Source: Photobacterium profundum SS9
Lineage (GTDB): Bacteria; Pseudomonadota; Gammaproteobacteria; Enterobacterales; Vibrionaceae
NCBI RefSeq assembly: GCF_000196255.1
Contig: NC_006370.1
Location: 836,187 to 900,186 of the forward strand
Length of the DNA stretch: 64,000 nucleotides
Reading direction: 5' to 3'
Of this stretch, positions 42,071-51,389 are shown piece by piece (position 1 is the first letter of the stretch; every line of letters starts with the position of its first letter). The notes under the pieces were generated by a model. It did not search any database, was not told the origin of the DNA, and saw nothing but the letters and a program-made list of their open reading frames with translations. The translations under genes and the position numbers were made by a program.

Positions 42071-42658
42071 ACTAAACAACCACCTACTAAAGTAGGTGGG
42101 TTAGTATTAAGGACTGAAAGTCCGGATACGGGTCAAAGACCCGTTTTCGTTAGCCTTCTGTCCTGAAGTTATCTTCAGCCTTGGGCTCAAAGTGATGATC
42201 AAGGTATTCCTTTATCATTTCTTCCGTTAGGTCACCAGATGTCACACAAAAGTAGCCTCTAGCCCAAAAATGACGTCCCCAGTATTTCTTCTTTAAATCA
42301 GGATAACTCTCGAACAACTTAGCCGATGTACGACCTTTAATCCTTCGCATTATTTCGCTAGGTGCCATATTGGGTGGTGCAGAAACTAACAAGTGAACAT
42401 GATCTTTACTGATTACCCCCTTCAAAATATCAATCTCAAAAGCATGACATGTTTGCCTGATTAGCTCTCGAGCTTTCAAGCCAACATCACCAGTCAAAAC
42501 TTGATAACGATACTTCGTTACAAAAACGAAATGGTACTGAATTTTGAAGACTGTATGACTTCCATATCTATAATCCATAATCATGCTCCAACATCATCGA
42601 TGACCGTAAAATATCATAGCTGAAGCTGACCGACTAAAGTCGGTGGTTTTAACCTTTT
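42069..42658 (-). mobile_element. IS200/IS605-family element (tnpA only) inserted in the IS110-type transposase
   Basis: About 590 bases between the two halves of the IS110-type gene. Characteristic subterminal hairpins are seen at both ends: CCACCTAC TAAA GTAGGTGG at 42079-42098 and ACCGAC TAAA GTCGGT at 42629-42644, plus a CGGGTC / GACCCG hairpin at 42129-42143 behind tnpA. It has no inverted repeats and no target duplication, as expected for this single-strand transposing family. No tnpB is present. Confidence 0.88.
42150..42584 (-). CDS. tnpA: IS200-type transposase TnpA (HUH Y1 transposase)
   Basis: 144 aa, full length for the family. The HUH motif is DHVHLLVSAPP and the catalytic Tyr is in WARGYFCVTSGDL. 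The N-terminus VFKIQYHFVFVTKYR and the block IKGRTSAKLF are typical. It excises and inserts a single-stranded circle using the terminal hairpins. The frame is intact, so the element may be mobile. It is the youngest layer of the nested mobile elements here. Confidence 0.92.
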   Translation of the reverse strand: MIMDYRYGSHTVFKIQYHFVFVTKYRYQVLTGDVGLKARELIRQTCHAFEIDILKGVISKDHVHLLVSAPPNMAPSEIMRRIKGRTSAKLFESYPDLKKKYWGRHFWARGYFCVTSGDLTEEMIKEYLDHHFEPKAEDNFRTEG

Positions 42659-43158
42659 AGGTGACGAATAAACGGTAATTCTTTGCGAACATGGGCTAAC
42701 CCTTGGCGGAGAACAATGCCATATTCTGATAATAATCCTCGACTCTGATTACCTAAAGCTGTTCTCTGCCTTACAAGTCTTTCTCTTACCCTATGCAGTA
42801 ATTGAATATCTTGCTGTTCAATACTTTTGTACGGAACTGTCCTTATATCATCCCGCTGGGCAACATCCGCAATAGCACTCGCGTCGTTAAAATCATTTTT
42901 ATTACCTTTACGATGACTTGCAACATACTGGGGAGCAATCATGACAGCCTTATGACCATAGGCTGAGATCACTCGACACCAATAATGGCTGGCTCCGCAA
43001 GCTTCTAAAGCAACTGTACAGGGTGGTTTATTCGCAAAATAAGTAAATAACTTAGCTCGTGTTAGTTTGGCTTTGCTCAGTACACGCCCTCTACTGTTTT
43101 TTTCAACGGCATGAAAGACAGATTTTGCAGTATCTAGACCAATAGTTAAACTGTTCAT
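42649..43158 (-). pseudogene. N-terminal part of the broken IS110-family transposase
   Basis: About 169 codons, starting MNSLTIGLDTAKSVFHAVEK. This is the RuvC-like DEDD domain of IS110 transposases: Asp in IGLDTAKSVF, Glu in VALEACGASHYW, and the Asp pair in KNDFNDASAIADVAQR. It ends at LPFIRHL, where IS200-type sequence begins and adds a short false tail (KG, stop). The ATG at 43158 is the natural start. This half is well preserved, so disruption is recent. Confidence 0.85.
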
Positions 43159-43230
43159 GTGACCCTCTCTTCGCTATTGAACATCAACTTCAATATGGCT
43201 CATTTGAAGCCGATTGGGGGGAGAGGGTCC

Positions 43231-43395
43231 ATACCATTAATCTGGATAAGTAAATGGTCAGATAATTGCGCAGGAAAAATTGATAATAACAAGGCAGAAA
43301 TTGAAGTAACTAGTTATTCTAATTATAAAAATTCTAACGTAGTTATAAGCAGTTTTAACCAGCAAGAATGATCAGGTACTTGTCTAGATTGGTAT
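43231..43395 (+). repeat. miniature inverted-repeat element, copy B
   Basis: 165 bases beginning ATACCATTAATCTGGATAAG and ending CTAGATTGGTAT. It matches the reverse complement of copy A (12569-12730) at about 80% over its length, with shared blocks GATAAGTAAATGGTCA, GAAATTGAAGTAACTAG and TTTTAACCAGCAAGAATGA. The last bases with flank read TTGGTATAATGC, a perfect extended -10 facing the membrane-protein gene at 43575. The left terminus is interrupted by the IS110-type element. Confidence 0.8.
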
Positions 43396-43574
43396 AATGC
43401 AGTTATGATTGAATTAATGGCTTGAATGAGTAAATGGAACTTTTACTTTGAGAGCTGCCACACTTATTTAGATGTTACTAATAAGTATAATCATATTATA
43501 CTCAATCGTCTTAAGGTAACTTGGGTATATATGCATGGTTTTATGCATTTTCAAGGTCTTATCAAGGATGAAAT

Positions 43575-43988
43575 ATGGGACTAGACGATCTTAAACATAA
43601 AAATATAACCAATGCAGCTAAGGTCTTGGCGGTATTAGTTGCCACTTGTTTACTCAGGTATGTAGACTCATTCACGGTTATCTTTAGTTATAATCAAGTC
43701 GGCATCGTACCGAGTATTATCGCTATATTAGTGTTGATTTCAGGTGTCTGTGCCATTGTAGGGTTGTTTCGAAGTATGATGTGGGGCTTTATTCCTCTGT
43801 ACTTTTTCATTCCTGCAACCACAATGTTTTTTGGTATTAGCATTATTCCATTTTTACCCAGCCTTATTTCTCCCGAGTTTCGGAGTATCGCGGTATTAAC
43901 CCTGAACAGCATTGTGTTGCTCTTTGCAGTGTTTTTATTATTACGAATGATGGATTCTAATACGACGTTACAAACGGAAAGCTCTTAA
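43575..43988 (+). CDS. small four-span membrane protein, unknown
   Basis: 137 aa, AAGGATG ribosome site upstream. Hydrophobic segments lie at about residues 15-33, 42-62 (VPSIIAILVLISGVCAIVGL), 70-93 and 103-124, with a short charged N-terminus (MGLDDLKHKNI) and a polar C-terminus. I do not recognise a family. It stands alone between two miniature repeats, the left of which may provide its promoter. The coding frame is clean and longer than chance for its AT-rich surroundings. Confidence 0.6.
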   Translation: MGLDDLKHKNITNAAKVLAVLVATCLLRYVDSFTVIFSYNQVGIVPSIIAILVLISGVCAIVGLFRSMMWGFIPLYFFIPATTMFFGISIIPFLPSLISPEFRSIAVLTLNSIVLLFAVFLLLRMMDSNTTLQTESS

Positions 43989-44041
43989 TTTACAGTGCTG
44001 AATCTGTGATAATAGCGCTAACGTTAATAGGTTTATAAGTA

Positions 44042-44306
44042 ATACCAAATCCATTAATTATCTGATCAGTTCAGCGAGAGTTAAAATACTTTTAGGCAAG
44101 GAGATAAATTGAGGATCTAGTGGCTCTAAATTGAAATTTATTAACGAAGTATAAAAGTATTTTAAACTCGCTCAAAGGGAACACCACTGGAAGCCAACTT
44201 CTGTGTCTAGCGATTTCAAAAGAGAACCACTCTTCTATCAATAGCTATCCTTGAACTAGACTCCCAGTAGTGTTCTGAATGGTCAGATAATTAATGGATT
44301 TGGTAT
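44042..44306. repeat. miniature inverted-repeat element, long variant (copy D)
   Basis: 265 bases with perfect 24-base terminal inverted repeats (44042-44065 starting ATACCAAATCCATTAATTAT; 44283-44306 its complement). Two inner inverted repeats occur: GAGAGTTAAAATACTTTT with AAAAGTATTTTAAACTCGC-type sequence (about 44071-44172), and AACACCACTGG with CCAGTAGTGTT. The core block CTAGTGGCTCTAAATT recalls the core of copy A. It occupies nearly the whole gap before glnB. Its right end runs into TGGTATAAC about 50 bases before the glnB start. No coding capacity. Confidence 0.85.
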
Positions 44307-44354
44307 AACATACCTGTATTCATAAGTAGACCCATACTCAGCAAAGGACGATGA

Positions 44355-44696
<342 letters not shown>

Positions 44697-44730
44697 TTAG
44701 ATTAGATATCTACATGTTATCTAGTCCTAA

Positions 44731-44761
44731 AAAAAGGCTTACCATAACGGTAAGCCTTTTT
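44731..44761. terminator. bidirectional terminator between glnB and the YitT gene
   Basis: AAAAAGGCTTACC / GGTAAGCCTTTTT palindrome with a five-base loop between convergent genes. Confidence 0.9.
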
Positions 44762-44793
44762 GCTATGTGAGTCTATTCGATTTGCTATAACGA

Positions 44794-45411
44794 TTAGCTA
44801 CTTGCTTTCGCTGTACTTGAATTGTAACGGCTTGGTTTATGGTTCATGGCTAATACAAGATTAAGCATGACTGCACCTAATACCGAGAGCATAAGCACAA
44901 AGGGTGTTACGAAGAAGAATGAACACACTAAAATACTGATATCAATGCCCATCTGCATTTTGCCTGCTGGAATACCAAATTTTTCTTGGCAGTACAGAAC
45001 GAGTACATTGAACCCCCCCAAACTTGTACGATGACGAAAGAGTATTAGCATACCTAAGCCCATCAACAGACCACCGAGAATGGCACAATAAATAGGGTCT
45101 AAACGGCTGATTTCTAATACAAGGTGCAAATTGTCAGTAATAATCGAAACGAGACCACCAGAAATGATGCTGGTAATAGCAAATGATTTACCCATGCGAA
45201 ACCACGCCATAAGGTAAAATGGAGTGTTCATCAAGAAATATAACGTACCAAAAGACACATCAACAAATTGGGTAAGCAGCAGTGCTAGCCCTGTTGTGCC
45301 CCCCGTTAAAAGGTCTGCTTGTTGAAGAAAGAATATTCCCTGTGCAACGATAAATGTACCAGTGAGAATGGCAATAATATTCTCACTCAATGAATGCTTA
45401 GAACCGCTCAA
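44794..45411 (-). CDS. YitT-family (DUF161) membrane protein
   Basis: 205 aa, five to six hydrophobic spans. Family features are ADLLTGGTTGLALLL near residue 32, MNTPFYLMAWFRMGKSFA, and GGLLMGLGMLILFRHRTSLGG, which carries the conserved Arg-rich loop. The C-terminus is a short polar tail. The family is widespread with no settled biochemical role. It lacks the C-terminal DUF2179 domain found in many Firmicute members. It is a single gene, divergent from glyA across a 398-base region. Confidence 0.85.
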   Translation of the reverse strand: MSGSKHSLSENIIAILTGTFIVAQGIFFLQQADLLTGGTTGLALLLTQFVDVSFGTLYFLMNTPFYLMAWFRMGKSFAITSIISGGLVSIITDNLHLVLEISRLDPIYCAILGGLLMGLGMLILFRHRTSLGGFNVLVLYCQEKFGIPAGKMQMGIDISILVCSFFFVTPFVLMLSVLGAVMLNLVLAMNHKPSRYNSSTAKASS

Positions 45412-45598
45412 AACAAAACTCCTTATAATTTATGGGCGCAATTCTAATCGTGTAACCTCATAGAAAGAAGTAGTACGGTAAAAGCAAAAAATAGAAGCTG
45501 TAATGATTTTTTTACATGGTTGTAAATTATTTTTTTTTGGTTTTTCTTGAATTTATATAGAGTGAGTGTTTCCTATCTCTAGTGTGTTTGCACGATTA

Positions 45599-45611
45599 TG
45601 AAAATAATTCA
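45599..45611 (+). promoter_or_regulatory. MetR-like binding site upstream of glyA
   Basis: TGAAAATAATTCA is a perfect match to the MetR consensus TGAA-N5-TTCA with central T. A weaker half site TGAATAAATTGTA lies at 45633-45645. In E. coli MetR activates glyA from paired sites, so the arrangement is consistent. MetR binding itself is inferred. The surrounding 398-base gap is otherwise AT-rich leader and promoter sequence. Confidence 0.55.
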
Positions 45612-45715
45612 TGTAATCATCGATAATAAACATGAATAAATTGTAATAATAAATGATTTTAGGGGTATCTGATTTAGAACAATTTCTGTAAAATGCAGCG
45701 TTAATTACTGGTGAT

Positions 45716-45731
45716 ACGAAAACGTTTGCGT
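45716..45731 (+). promoter_or_regulatory. PurR-like operator upstream of glyA
   Basis: ACGAAAACGTTTGCGT matches the PurR box at 15 of 16, the best in the window. A TAAAAT -10-like box lies at 45689-45694, placing the operator around or just after the likely transcript start. About 80 bases of leader follow before glyA. Confidence 0.75.
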
Positions 45732-45809
45732 CTACGTGGCGTCTAGCTTTTCGGTTTTTCGTTTTTACCCAAATATTGTGGTTATACCTACCTTAGTCAG
45801 GAGAGACAG

Positions 45810-47060
45810 ATGCTAAAGCGCGATATGAATATTGCCGACTATGATGCGGAACTTTTTGCAGCCATTCAGGAAGAAACAGCACGTCAAGAAGAGCACATCG
45901 AGTTGATCGCTTCTGAAAACTACACAAGCCCACGTGTAATGGAAGCTCAAGGATCTCAGCTGACTAACAAATATGCTGAAGGTTACCCAGGTAAGCGTTA
46001 TTACGGTGGTTGTGAGTTTGTTGATAAAGCAGAACAACTAGCGATTGATCGTGCATGTCAGCTTTTTGGTGCTGAATACGCGAACGTACAGCCTCATTCT
46101 GGTTCTCAAGCTAACAACGCCGTTTACATGGCACTACTAAATCCAGGCGACACTGTATTAGGTATGAGCCTTGCTCACGGTGGTCACTTGACTCACGGTT
46201 CTCCAGTAAACTTTTCTGGTAAGTTATACAACATCATCCCTTACGGCATCGATGAAACTGGTCAGATCGATTACGAAGAAATGGAAGCATTGGCGTTAGA
46301 GCACAAACCTAAGATGATTATCGGTGGTTTCTCTGCGTACTCTCAGGTTGTTGACTGGAAACGCATGCGTGAAATCGCTGATAAAGTGGGCGCATACTTC
46401 TTCGTTGATATGGCTCACGTTGCGGGTCTTATTGCGGCAGGTGTTTACCCTAACCCAGTTCCCCACGCCCATGTTGTCACAACAACAACGCATAAAACAT
46501 TAGCCGGTCCTCGTGGCGGTCTAATTTTGTCTAATGACGGCGAAGCTCTTTATAAGAAGTTGAATTCAGCGGTATTCCCTGGTGGTCAGGGTGGTCCTCT
46601 AATGCATGTTATCGCAGCAAAAGCGGTAGCCTTCAAAGAAGCAATGGAACCTGAATTCAAAGTTTATCAAGCTTGTGTTGTTGAAAATGCGAAAGCAATG
46701 GTTGGCGAGTTCTTAGAACGCGGTTACAAGATTGTATCTGGTAGCACTGAGAATCACTTGTTCCTTGTTGATTTAATCGACAAAGGCATCACAGGTAAAG
46801 AAGCGGATGCCGCACTGGGTGCTGCTAACATTACCGTTAACAAAAACAGCGTTCCAAACGATCCACGTAGCCCGTTTGTAACGTCTGGTATTCGTATTGG
46901 TACACCATCAATCACTCGCCGCGGTTTCACGGTTGAAGATACAAAGCAGCTTGCTGGTTGGATTTGTGATGTACTTGATAACACAGATAAACCTGAAGTT
47001 ATCGAAGCAACGAAAGCGAAAGTATTAGAAATTTGTAAGCGCTTACCTGTATACGCTTAA
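45810..47060 (+). CDS. glyA: serine hydroxymethyltransferase
   Basis: PLP enzyme interconverting serine and glycine and charging tetrahydrofolate with one-carbon units. 416 aa, normal. The start [12 protein letters not shown] has CAGGAGAG upstream. Key blocks are [34 protein letters not shown], the cofactor lysine in [15 protein letters not shown], and [19 protein letters not shown]. Upstream MetR- and PurR-like sites indicate control by methionine and purine status. nrdR and the riboflavin operon follow after a terminator. Confidence 0.97.
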   Translation: MLKRDMNIADYDAELFAAIQEETARQEEHIELIASENYTSPRVMEAQGSQLTNKYAEGYPGKRYYGGCEFVDKAEQLAIDRACQLFGAEYANVQPHSGSQANNAVYMALLNPGDTVLGMSLAHGGHLTHGSPVNFSGKLYNIIPYGIDETGQIDYEEMEALALEHKPKMIIGGFSAYSQVVDWKRMREIADKVGAYFFVDMAHVAGLIAAGVYPNPVPHAHVVTTTTHKTLAGPRGGLILSNDGEALYKKLNSAVFPGGQGGPLMHVIAAKAVAFKEAMEPEFKVYQACVVENAKAMVGEFLERGYKIVSGSTENHLFLVDLIDKGITGKEADAALGAANITVNKNSVPNDPRSPFVTSGIRIGTPSITRRGFTVEDTKQLAGWICDVLDNTDKPEVIEATKAKVLEICKRLPVYA

Positions 47061-47120
47061 TCAATACTTGAGTAGCAGTGATTAAATAGTAGTCACTTCG
47101 TGCTTCAAACCTAAATTAAC

Positions 47121-47150
47121 GGCACCTTTTAAGGTGCTGTTTTGTTTTTC
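47121..47150 (+). terminator. terminator after glyA
   Basis: GCACCTT TT AAGGTGC stem followed by TGTTTTGTTTTTC. Confidence 0.75.
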
Positions 47151-47269
47151 ATAACAAAACGGCACAACAAGTCGTTTTTTTGTTAAGAGATTATAAATAA
47201 AACCCTGGTTATACTCTCTTTCTGGCGTTGAAATGGGGTACACTGAGTCGACGAAATTTAGGAGGCGTG

Positions 47270-47719
47270 ATGCATTGTCCTTTTTGTGGTGCCAATGACA
47301 CCAAAGTAATCGATTCCCGTTTAGTTGCAGATGGTCATCAAGTTCGTCGTCGTCGCCAATGTTTAGCGTGCAATGAACGCTATACAACGTTTGAGACTGC
47401 CGAATTGGTGATGCCAAGAGTGATAAAAACCGATGGCAACCGCGACTCGTTCAATGAAGATAAACTTCGTGGTGGTATTCAGCGTGCGTTAGAAAAACGT
47501 CCGGTGAGCGCAGATGATATAGAACGTGCAATTAACACGATCAAGTCCCGTTTACGCGCGACGGGTGAACGTGAAGTACCATCAGATATGATTGGTAACT
47601 TAGTAATGGAAGCACTAAAAGAATTGGATAAAGTTGCTTATATCCGCTTTGCTTCTGTTTATCGTAGTTTTGAAGATATCCGTGAATTTGGCGAAGAAAT
47701 TGCCAAGTTAGAAAAATAA
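47270..47719 (+). CDS. nrdR: transcriptional repressor NrdR
   Basis: 149 aa repressor of ribonucleotide reductase genes, sensing ATP/dATP. The ATG at 47270 has a perfect AGGAGG ribosome site; an in-frame ATG at 47228 is not needed. The zinc ribbon is [17 protein letters not shown], then [17 protein letters not shown]. The ATP-cone domain starts at about residue 49 ([18 protein letters not shown]). It heads the run nrdR-ribD-ribE-ribB-ribH-nusB, the standard gammaproteobacterial order. Confidence 0.97.
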   Translation: MHCPFCGANDTKVIDSRLVADGHQVRRRRQCLACNERYTTFETAELVMPRVIKTDGNRDSFNEDKLRGGIQRALEKRPVSADDIERAINTIKSRLRATGEREVPSDMIGNLVMEALKELDKVAYIRFASVYRSFEDIREFGEEIAKLEK

Positions 47720-47789
47720 AAGAATAGTATTAGCTTGCTGCTTTCTAAAAGAATCAGCGAGCTAGACTATTACTCTCTAAGCTAAAAGA

Positions 47790-48914
47790 ATGCATTCGAT
47801 GTTCTCATCTATTGATCACTCCATGATGCTACGTGCCATTGAATTGGCAAAACGTGGTCGCTTCACTACTGCACCTAATCCCAATGTAGGTTGCATTATT
47901 GCTCAAGGTGCTACCATTGTTGGTGAAGGTTTTCACTATCAAGCTGGCCAACCTCATGCTGAAGTGTTTGCATTGCGTGCCGCTGGCGAGCAAGCGAAAG
48001 GCGCCACTGCGTATGTAACGCTTGAACCCTGCTCCCATTTTGGTCGTACCCCACCTTGTGCCCAAGCCTTAATTAATGCCAATGTTTCTCGTGTTGTTTG
48101 CGCGATGGTAGATCCCAACCCTAAGGTGGGTGGCCGTGGGATCGAAATGCTGAAAATTGCGGGCATTGAAGTGCAAACGGGCTTATTAGCTGCCGATGCG
48201 CAAGCGTTGAATTTCGGTTTTATCAAGCGAATGAAAACCGGGCTACCGTATGTACAGCTAAAATTAGCAGCAAGCCTTGATGGGCGAACAGCGTTATCAA
48301 ATGGTGAAAGTAAGTGGATCACCGGCCCAGAAGCACGTGCCGATGTGCAACGCTTTCGCGCAAGAGCGGGCGCTATTTTATCAACAAGCTCTACTGTTAT
48401 CGCTGATGACCCATCATTAAATGTACGCTGGAGTGAACTGGGCGAGCCAGTAAAAGCAGAATACCCAGAAACCGCCTTACGCCAACCAACGCGTGTTATT
48501 ATTGACAGTAAAAACCGTGTCACACCTGATTTTAAGTTGTTTAGTCTTGAGGGGGAAACCCTATTAGCTCGTGCTGAAATGGGGCAAGAAACGTGGCCTG
48601 ATTCTGTTACCCAAGTCCTCATTCCAAAGCAAGATGATTCAGAGCAATTAAATTTAACGTCGCTAATGCTTGAGCTCGCAAAGCAAGATATTAACCATAT
48701 TTGGGTGGAAGCGGGGGCTGAGTTAGCGGGTGGATTGTTAGCGGCAGGGTTAGTTGACGAGCTTATTCTTTATCAAGCCCCTAAGCTGATGGGGTGTGAT
48801 AGCCGTAGCTTAATTAACTTAAAAGGGCTGACATCGATGTCTCAAGTACTTAATCTTGAGATAACAGATGTTCGTATGATTGGTCCTGATTTACGTATTA
48901 TTGCTCGCGTTTAA
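47790..48914 (+). CDS. ribD: bifunctional riboflavin biosynthesis deaminase/reductase RibD
   Basis: 374 aa. The N-terminal deaminase domain has zinc ligands in PHAEVFAL and LEPCSHFGRTPPC, deaminating the pyrimidinone product of GTP cyclohydrolase II. The C-terminal reductase domain (from about 150) has LKLAASLDGRTALSNGESKW, TRVIIDSKNRV and IWVEAGAELAGGLL. It may start at ATG 47799 instead, as both are close together and the ribosome site is weak. ribE follows after 28 bases. Confidence 0.95.
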   Translation: MHSMFSSIDHSMMLRAIELAKRGRFTTAPNPNVGCIIAQGATIVGEGFHYQAGQPHAEVFALRAAGEQAKGATAYVTLEPCSHFGRTPPCAQALINANVSRVVCAMVDPNPKVGGRGIEMLKIAGIEVQTGLLAADAQALNFGFIKRMKTGLPYVQLKLAASLDGRTALSNGESKWITGPEARADVQRFRARAGAILSTSSTVIADDPSLNVRWSELGEPVKAEYPETALRQPTRVIIDSKNRVTPDFKLFSLEGETLLARAEMGQETWPDSVTQVLIPKQDDSEQLNLTSLMLELAKQDINHIWVEAGAELAGGLLAAGLVDELILYQAPKLMGCDSRSLINLKGLTSMSQVLNLEITDVRMIGPDLRIIARV

Positions 48915-48942
48915 CGCTTGAGCGAACCAAGGAATTTTAAAC

Positions 48943-49599
48943 ATGTTTACTGGCATTATTGAAGCTATCGGTACTATTTCTGCATTGACGCCTAAAGGTG
49001 CTGATATTTCGGTAACGGTTGATTCAGGTAACCTTGATTTATCCGACGTTAAACTGGGTGATAGTATTGCTACAAATGGGGTTTGTCTAACCGTTGTAGC
49101 ATTAACCGGTAAAGGCTACGTTGCTGACTTATCGTTAGAGACATTAAAGCGTACTGCTTTTACTGACTATAAATCTGGCCAGAAAGTGAATTTAGAAAAA
49201 GCGATGTTACCAACCACCCGTTTTGGTGGTCATATGGTATCAGGTCATGTTGATGAAGTGGGCAAGATCATTGAACGTACTCACACTGGTCGCGCCATTG
49301 AATTTTGGGTGAAGGCGCCAGCGCATTTAGCTAAATATATTTCTGAAAAAGGCTCAGTATCGATTGATGGTATCAGCCTTACGGTTAATGCAATTCGTGG
49401 TGATGAATTTAAGCTAACGATTGTTCCTCATACTGCCTCAGAAACGACAATGGAATCATTCCAGGTTGGTCGTGTCGTTAACTTAGAAGTTGATGTTATT
49501 GCCCGTTACTTAGAACGCTTGATGCTAGGCGACAAAGCCGCTGACAAAAAGTCAGAAGTTACGATGGACTTATTAGCAAGAACTGGGTTTTTAGGATAA
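48943..49599 (+). CDS. ribE: riboflavin synthase (alpha chain)
   Basis: 218 aa trimeric enzyme dismutating 6,7-dimethyl-8-ribityllumazine to riboflavin. Two homologous lumazine-binding barrels are seen. The first starts MFTGIIEAIGTIS with GDSIATNGVCLTV. The second has GGHMVSGHVDEVG and SVSIDGISLTVN. The C-terminal helix ends the protein after residue 200. ribB follows after 21 bases. The name ribE follows common usage (ribC in some E. coli literature). Confidence 0.95.
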   Translation: MFTGIIEAIGTISALTPKGADISVTVDSGNLDLSDVKLGDSIATNGVCLTVVALTGKGYVADLSLETLKRTAFTDYKSGQKVNLEKAMLPTTRFGGHMVSGHVDEVGKIIERTHTGRAIEFWVKAPAHLAKYISEKGSVSIDGISLTVNAIRGDEFKLTIVPHTASETTMESFQVGRVVNLEVDVIARYLERLMLGDKAADKKSEVTMDLLARTGFLG

Positions 49600-49620
49600 A
49601 GATTAGAGAAGGGTATTGTT

Positions 49621-50724
49621 ATGGGTTTAAGCACTGCGAAAGAAATTATTGATGATATTCGCCATGGTAAGATGGTTATCTTGATGGATGATGAAGATCG
49701 TGAAAATGAAGGCGATCTTATCATTGCAGCAGAGAAAATTACGCCAGAAGCTGTTAACTTCATGGCAATGTTCGGTCGTGGTTTGATTTGCCTAACGTTA
49801 ACACATGCACGTTGTAAGCAACTCAGCCTGCCATTAATGGTACAAGACAATACTGAACAGTTTAGCACTAACTTCACTGTTTCTATTGAAGCCGCCGTTG
49901 GCGTTACAACCGGTATTTCAGCCGCAGATCGTGCAACAACAGTACAAGCCGCTGTTGCCCCGAATGCCAGCTTTTCTGATATCGTGATGCCGGGACATAT
50001 CTTCCCATTAATGGCACAAGAAGGTGGCGTACTTAGCCGTGCTGGTCATACTGAAGCAGGTTGTGATATTGCGCGTTTAGCAGGTCTTGAGCCTTCAAGT
50101 GTTATTGTGGAAATTCTAAATGAAGATGGCACAATGGCACGTCGTCCTCAGTTAGAAGTATTTGCTGAAAAGCATGGTTTGAAGCTAGGTACGATAGCTG
50201 ACCTTATCGAATATCGTAATAACAACGAAACCACGATTGAACGAATTGCAGAATGCCGTTTACCAACAGAGTTTGGTGAGTTCGATATGATTACGTACCG
50301 TGATACTATCGATAATGAAATTCACTATGCATTGCGTAGTGGTGATGTGAAAGAAAATGCAGAAACGTTAGTACGTGTTCATTTGCAAGACACGTTTAAA
50401 GATGTTTTACATTCAGGTGCATCGCAATGGACATTGCCTACTGCAATGCAACGCATTGCTTCTGAAGGTGGTGTGTTGGTTGTGCTGAGCAAGCAAGAAA
50501 ATCATGACACGATTATCACGAAAGTGAAAAACCTTGCGGCGAACGATAACGGACAGCCGAAAGTGAAATTGAACCCGAAAGATCAATCTCGTCAGGTTGG
50601 TGTGGGCTCTCAGATTTTATCGGATTTAGGCGTTTCAAAAATGCGTCTGCTTGCATCAAGTACACAACGTTATCATTCACTTTCAGGTTTTGGCCTAGAA
50701 GTTGTAGAATATATTTGTGAATAA
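49621..50724 (+). CDS. ribB: 3,4-dihydroxy-2-butanone 4-phosphate synthase with degenerate GTP cyclohydrolase II domain (RibBX type)
   Basis: 367 aa. The N-terminal half is a complete DHBP synthase: [18 protein letters not shown] with acidic metal ligands, and [20 protein letters not shown], which makes the four-carbon riboflavin precursor. The C-terminal half (from about 205) has the RibA fold, but the zinc region expected to contain three cysteines reads [20 protein letters not shown], with none. GTP cyclohydrolase II activity is therefore very unlikely. This fused form is known in proteobacteria as RibBX. A separate ribA must exist elsewhere. Confidence 0.92.
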   Translation: MGLSTAKEIIDDIRHGKMVILMDDEDRENEGDLIIAAEKITPEAVNFMAMFGRGLICLTLTHARCKQLSLPLMVQDNTEQFSTNFTVSIEAAVGVTTGISAADRATTVQAAVAPNASFSDIVMPGHIFPLMAQEGGVLSRAGHTEAGCDIARLAGLEPSSVIVEILNEDGTMARRPQLEVFAEKHGLKLGTIADLIEYRNNNETTIERIAECRLPTEFGEFDMITYRDTIDNEIHYALRSGDVKENAETLVRVHLQDTFKDVLHSGASQWTLPTAMQRIASEGGVLVVLSKQENHDTIITKVKNLAANDNGQPKVKLNPKDQSRQVGVGSQILSDLGVSKMRLLASSTQRYHSLSGFGLEVVEYICE

Positions 50725-50918
50725 TTATTGCTTGGTTGGTAAATTGCCAGCCGGGAATGTAAGTAATATCTATTTTGTCCCAAAGTGCGATAAGCATTTT
50801 AGAGGGCTTTAATTTAATCAAACGAATAAACCAGCGGTTGTCCGTAGCGACTTTTATATAAAGTGTGGTAGACTCCCGCGGTTTCTCGTATCGGAAAGAC
50901 ATAGTCACAGGAAGGCCC

Positions 50919-51389
50919 ATGAATGTAATTGAAGGCGCTATCGCGGCACCAAACGCAAAAATTGCTATCGTAATTGCACGTTTCAACAGCTTTATTAATG
51001 AAAGCTTACTTGCTGGTGCATTAGATGCGCTTAAACGTCAAGGTCAGGTAAGCGATGACAATATTACAGTTGTTCGTTGCCCTGGTGCTTATGAATTACC
51101 ACTTGTTGCTCAGCAGGTTGCTAAGAGCGATCGTTATGACGCTATCGTTGCTTTAGGCTCTGTGATCCGTGGTGGAACACCACACTTTGATTATGTTGCC
51201 GGCGAGTGTAATAAAGGTCTGGCGCAAGTTGCACTAGAGTACAATACTCCAGTTGCATTTGGCGTTCTGACTGTAGATTCAATCGAACAAGCCATTGAGC
51301 GTGCCGGTACCAAGGCTGGTAATAAAGGGGCAGAGGCTGCACTAAGCGCGCTTGAAATGGTAAATGTACTGTCCCAAATCGAATCCTAA
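50919..51389 (+). CDS. ribH: 6,7-dimethyl-8-ribityllumazine synthase
   Basis: 156 aa from ATG 50919 with AGGAAGG upstream; the in-frame extension to 50865 lacks support. Condenses the RibB product with the aminouracil to lumazine. Substrate-binding and catalytic blocks are [46 protein letters not shown] (catalytic His) and [12 protein letters not shown]. Its stop codon overlaps the nusB ATG (TAATG). The 194-base gap after ribB has a possible local promoter (TTTATATAAAG near 50850) and no FMN riboswitch fold that I could recognise. Confidence 0.96.
   Translation: MNVIEGAIAAPNAKIAIVIARFNSFINESLLAGALDALKRQGQVSDDNITVVRCPGAYELPLVAQQVAKSDRYDAIVALGSVIRGGTPHFDYVAGECNKGLAQVALEYNTPVAFGVLTVDSIEQAIERAGTKAGNKGAEAALSALEMVNVLSQIES

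Larger units (their letters stand above)
41513..43233 (-). mobile_element. decayed IS110/IS1111-type insertion sequence
   Basis: The ends are marked by a 13-base inverted repeat, TATGGACCCTCTC (41513-41525) and its complement (43221-43233). ATACCAT occurs directly outside both ends (41505-41511 and 43231-43237), either a target duplication or a remade target. Inside is one IS110-family transposase gene, broken in two ways: an IS200-type element (about 42069-42658) splits it, and the C-terminal part has an internal deletion. The right end abuts miniature repeat copy B, so the element appears to have inserted at a MITE terminus. Confidence 0.75.

Noticed and set aside
47954..48622. Minus-strand frame of 222 codons opposite ribD
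   Set aside because: Antisense shadow of an unmistakable ribD. No start signal and no family resemblance.
50725..50918. Possible FMN riboswitch before ribH
   Set aside because: The conserved RFN blocks were not found. The gap looks like ordinary leader with a possible promoter.
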